Positions 5,747 to 6,598 of a DNA stretch of 6,598 nucleotides are shown one piece after another. The notes beneath the pieces were generated by a model. The model was not told the origin of the DNA. It did not search any database and saw nothing but the letters and a program-made list of their open reading frames with translations. Numbering within the stretch: the first letter of the stretch is position 1; every line of letters starts with the position of its first letter. The stretch is from assembly GCA_022750355.1 (NCBI GenBank), contig JAKIVW010000110.1, positions 1-6,598 of the forward strand. Reading direction: 5' to 3'. The DNA is from Thermoplasmata archaeon. GTDB taxonomy: Archaea; Thermoplasmatota; Thermoplasmata; Lutacidiplasmatales; UBA184. The position numbers and the translations under genes are program-made.

Positions 5747-6291
5747 CGGGGCGACCTCCCGTCCTGCGTCCGAAGGAACCGGACGATCTCCTCGGCGACC
5801 CCCGAGGCCGGGGTCCGGGTCGAATCGACCGTGAGGTCGCCCCGCTCCCCGTCCACGTCGATGTCGTAGAGGGTTCGGTACCGGCGGCGTTCGCTCTCCG
5901 CCCGTTCCCGGATCCTCCCGAGGGCCTCGTCGAACGGCTGGCCGTCCCGCGCCGCGACGCGGCGGGCCCGTTCCTCCTCGGCGGCGGTGACGATGACCGA
6001 ATACACGGGGTGGTCGTGACGGCGGCACAGCACTCCCTGGATCCGTCCGTCCAACAGGACCCCCGGGCGGGCGAGGGACTGCATGTGGGCGTCCAGCTTC
6101 CGGTCGACCTCGGGATGGGCCTCCGCGTACACCCCGAACGCCTCCACGTCCATCCCGCGGGCGGAGGCCTCGGCCCGGAAGACCTCTCCCGCACTGCGGT
6201 ACTCGAGCCCGAGGGCCTCGACGACCTTCCGGCCCGCGGTCGATTTCCCGCTCCCGGGAGGGCCCCCGATCGCGACGACCCGCCCGATCAA
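5743..6291 (-). CDS. cmk: Archaeal cytidylate (CMP) kinase
   Basis: Phosphorylates CMP/dCMP with ATP in pyrimidine nucleotide supply. The 182-residue protein opens with VVAIGGPPGSGKST (5-18), the Walker A P-loop; YRSAGEVFRAEASARGMDVEAF (31-52) is the archaeal CMK nucleotide-binding segment with its SAGE.FR signature, then HPEVDRKLDAHM (59-70), and VLLDGRIQG (78-86) in the position of the family's EGRL.G. Helical E.RARRVAARDG and RERAESERRRY.TLYDIDV form the lid and the following region, and LTVDSTRTP is the late strand. The start chosen is TTG 6291, whose TTGA overlaps the upstream stop by four bases; the frame's only ATG upstream (6363) lies well inside the preceding gene and would add 24 unrelated residues. 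There is no clear Shine-Dalgarno, and a GC hairpin covers the G-run just upstream. The next gene, truB, overlaps as GTGA, so the three genes are probably co-transcribed and coupled. Confidence 0.92.
   Translation of the reverse strand: MIGRVVAIGGPPGSGKSTAGRKVVEALGLEYRSAGEVFRAEASARGMDVEAFGVYAEAHPEVDRKLDAHMQSLARPGVLLDGRIQGVLCRRHDHPVYSVIVTAAEEERARRVAARDGQPFDEALGRIRERAESERRRYRTLYDIDVDGERGDLTVDSTRTPASGVAEEIVRFLRTQDGRSPR
5754..5760 (-). promoter_or_regulatory. Shine-Dalgarno sequence for truB
   Basis: On the minus strand GGGAGGT lies seven bases upstream of GTG 5746, inside the end of cmk. It complements the CCUCC core at the 3' end of 16S rRNA. It settles the GTG start and contrasts with the leaderless first genes in this window. 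Confidence 0.75.
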
Positions 6292-6598
6292 GGCGAGCCC
6301 CCGGCCGGCAAGGCCGGGGGGGCCGGCACGATGTGGTTCTTCTCGGCGTAGCGCCGGAGCCACAGATGCTTCAGCACGCGCCGGAAGATCATCGAAGCCG
6401 GGACGGTATAGAGACTGAAGATGAGGAACCAGAGGGGGAAGTATCCGAAGACGTGGAAGGTGTAGATGTTCACGAGGGAGCCGCCCAGGTTGACCGTCTG
6501 CTCGGTGAGGGTGGCGTTGAGGATCACGAGCCCGACCCAGGTGTAGATGAGGATGAGCAGGAAGTAGGTGATCGCCATCCCCTTGAACTGGGCGATCG
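6288..6598 (-). CDS. DUF106/EMC3-like membrane protein (YidC/Oxa1 superfamily), C-terminal part
   Basis: The gene runs off the right edge; 102 C-terminal residues are visible, beginning IAQFKGMAITYF. The internal ATG at 6578 is not the start, since the frame stays open to the edge and the family is about twice as long. Two hydrophobic spans, roughly visible residues 7-29 (YFLLILIYTWVGLVIL) and 50-68 (HVFGYFPLWFLIFSLYTV), are followed by a basic segment (RRVLKHLWLRRYAEKN), as in archaeal DUF106 (Ylp1) proteins related to eukaryotic EMC3 and TMCO1. That family is proposed to help insert membrane proteins next to SecY. The position directly before cmk and truB supports the call, because secY-adk-DUF106-cmk is a recurrent archaeal order; sequence alone is only moderately diagnostic. 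The tail is a Pro/Ala/Gly-rich stretch (PAPPALPAGGSP) coded by a GC-rich inverted repeat. The stop TGA overlaps the cmk TTG start. Confidence 0.75.
   Translation of the reverse strand, partial: IAQFKGMAITYFLLILIYTWVGLVILNATLTEQTVNLGGSLVNIYTFHVFGYFPLWFLIFSLYTVPASMIFRRVLKHLWLRRYAEKNHIVPAPPALPAGGSP
6298..6320 (-). repeat. Perfect 9-base stem, 5-base loop inverted repeat before the cmk start
   Basis: CCCCCGGCC at 6298-6306 and GGCCGGGGG at 6312-6320 pair perfectly around a five-base loop (6307-6311). In the minus-strand message the hairpin ends six bases before the TTG start of cmk and holds the only G-run that could serve as a ribosome-binding site. It also encodes the end of the EMC3-like protein. 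The structure is plain in the sequence; any effect on translation is inference. GGCCGGC recurs at 6321-6327, so other pairings are possible. Confidence 0.6.

Noticed and set aside
3300..6194. A 964-codon open frame on the minus strand spanning the exporter, truB and cmk
   Set aside because: It lies out of frame with three well-supported genes and reads as Arg/Pro/Gly-rich low complexity with no domain or membrane pattern. GC-rich DNA has few stop codons, so long false frames are expected.
6292..6363. An ATG start for cmk at 6363
   Set aside because: It would add 24 residues unlike any CMP kinase and overlap the preceding gene by 76 bases; TTG 6291 gives the normal P-loop distance and a four-base overlap.
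1..6598. CRISPR arrays, tRNA genes, insertion sequences, attachment sites or toxin-antitoxin pairs
   Set aside because: I searched by eye and found no regularly spaced repeats, cloverleaf sequence, transposase motif or terminal repeats. Nearly all of the window is explained by conserved genes.

Overview
The window looks like a stretch of a GC-rich archaeal chromosome (by eye about two-thirds G+C). Four things point to Archaea: an archaeal-type CMP kinase, a Cbf5-type TruB with a C-terminal PUA domain, a DUF106/EMC3-like membrane protein next to them, and A/T-rich TATA-like elements about 25-27 bases upstream of start codons with little or no leader. The DUF106-cmk-truB order is part of the secY-adk neighbourhood known from many archaea. 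A GC-rich member of the Thermoplasmatota is my best guess, but that assignment is inference and was not tested by any search.

Layout from left to right: the 5' end of cysS (cysteinyl-tRNA synthetase, minus strand, running off the left edge); a divergent promoter region; a small stand-alone Lrp/AsnC-type RAM domain protein (plus); a class I SAM-dependent methyltransferase (minus) that overlaps the RAM gene tail to tail by 20 bases; a second divergent promoter region; a PrxQ/BCP-type peroxiredoxin (plus); a large 12-TM MMPL/RND-family exporter (minus) that overlaps the peroxiredoxin tail to tail by 11 bases; then the minus-strand run DUF106/EMC3-like (3' part) - cmk - truB, entering from the right edge and reading toward the exporter. 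No stretch longer than 110 bases lacks a gene, and there are no RNA genes, insertion sequences or CRISPR repeats that I can see.

The right-hand run is translationally coupled: EMC3-like/cmk overlap as TTGA and cmk/truB as GTGA, and truB has a good Shine-Dalgarno sequence inside cmk. The exporter lies on the same strand 30 bases after truB but carries its own TATA-like element, which abuts and partly covers the truB stop codon, so it can be read as a separate leaderless unit. The left half alternates strand gene by gene, with short shared promoter regions and overlapping 3' ends.

Most of the window is ordinary housekeeping. The points worth a second look are: the exporter's very large, acidic, lysine-free, sequon-rich first outer loop with its single cysteine pair; the peroxiredoxin's missing usual resolving cysteine with a cysteine elsewhere; the CCGAG/CTCGG pattern that frames the peroxiredoxin TATA element; the palindrome beside the RAM-gene promoter; and the stable hairpin just before the TTG start of cmk. 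I see no convincing undescribed multi-gene system.
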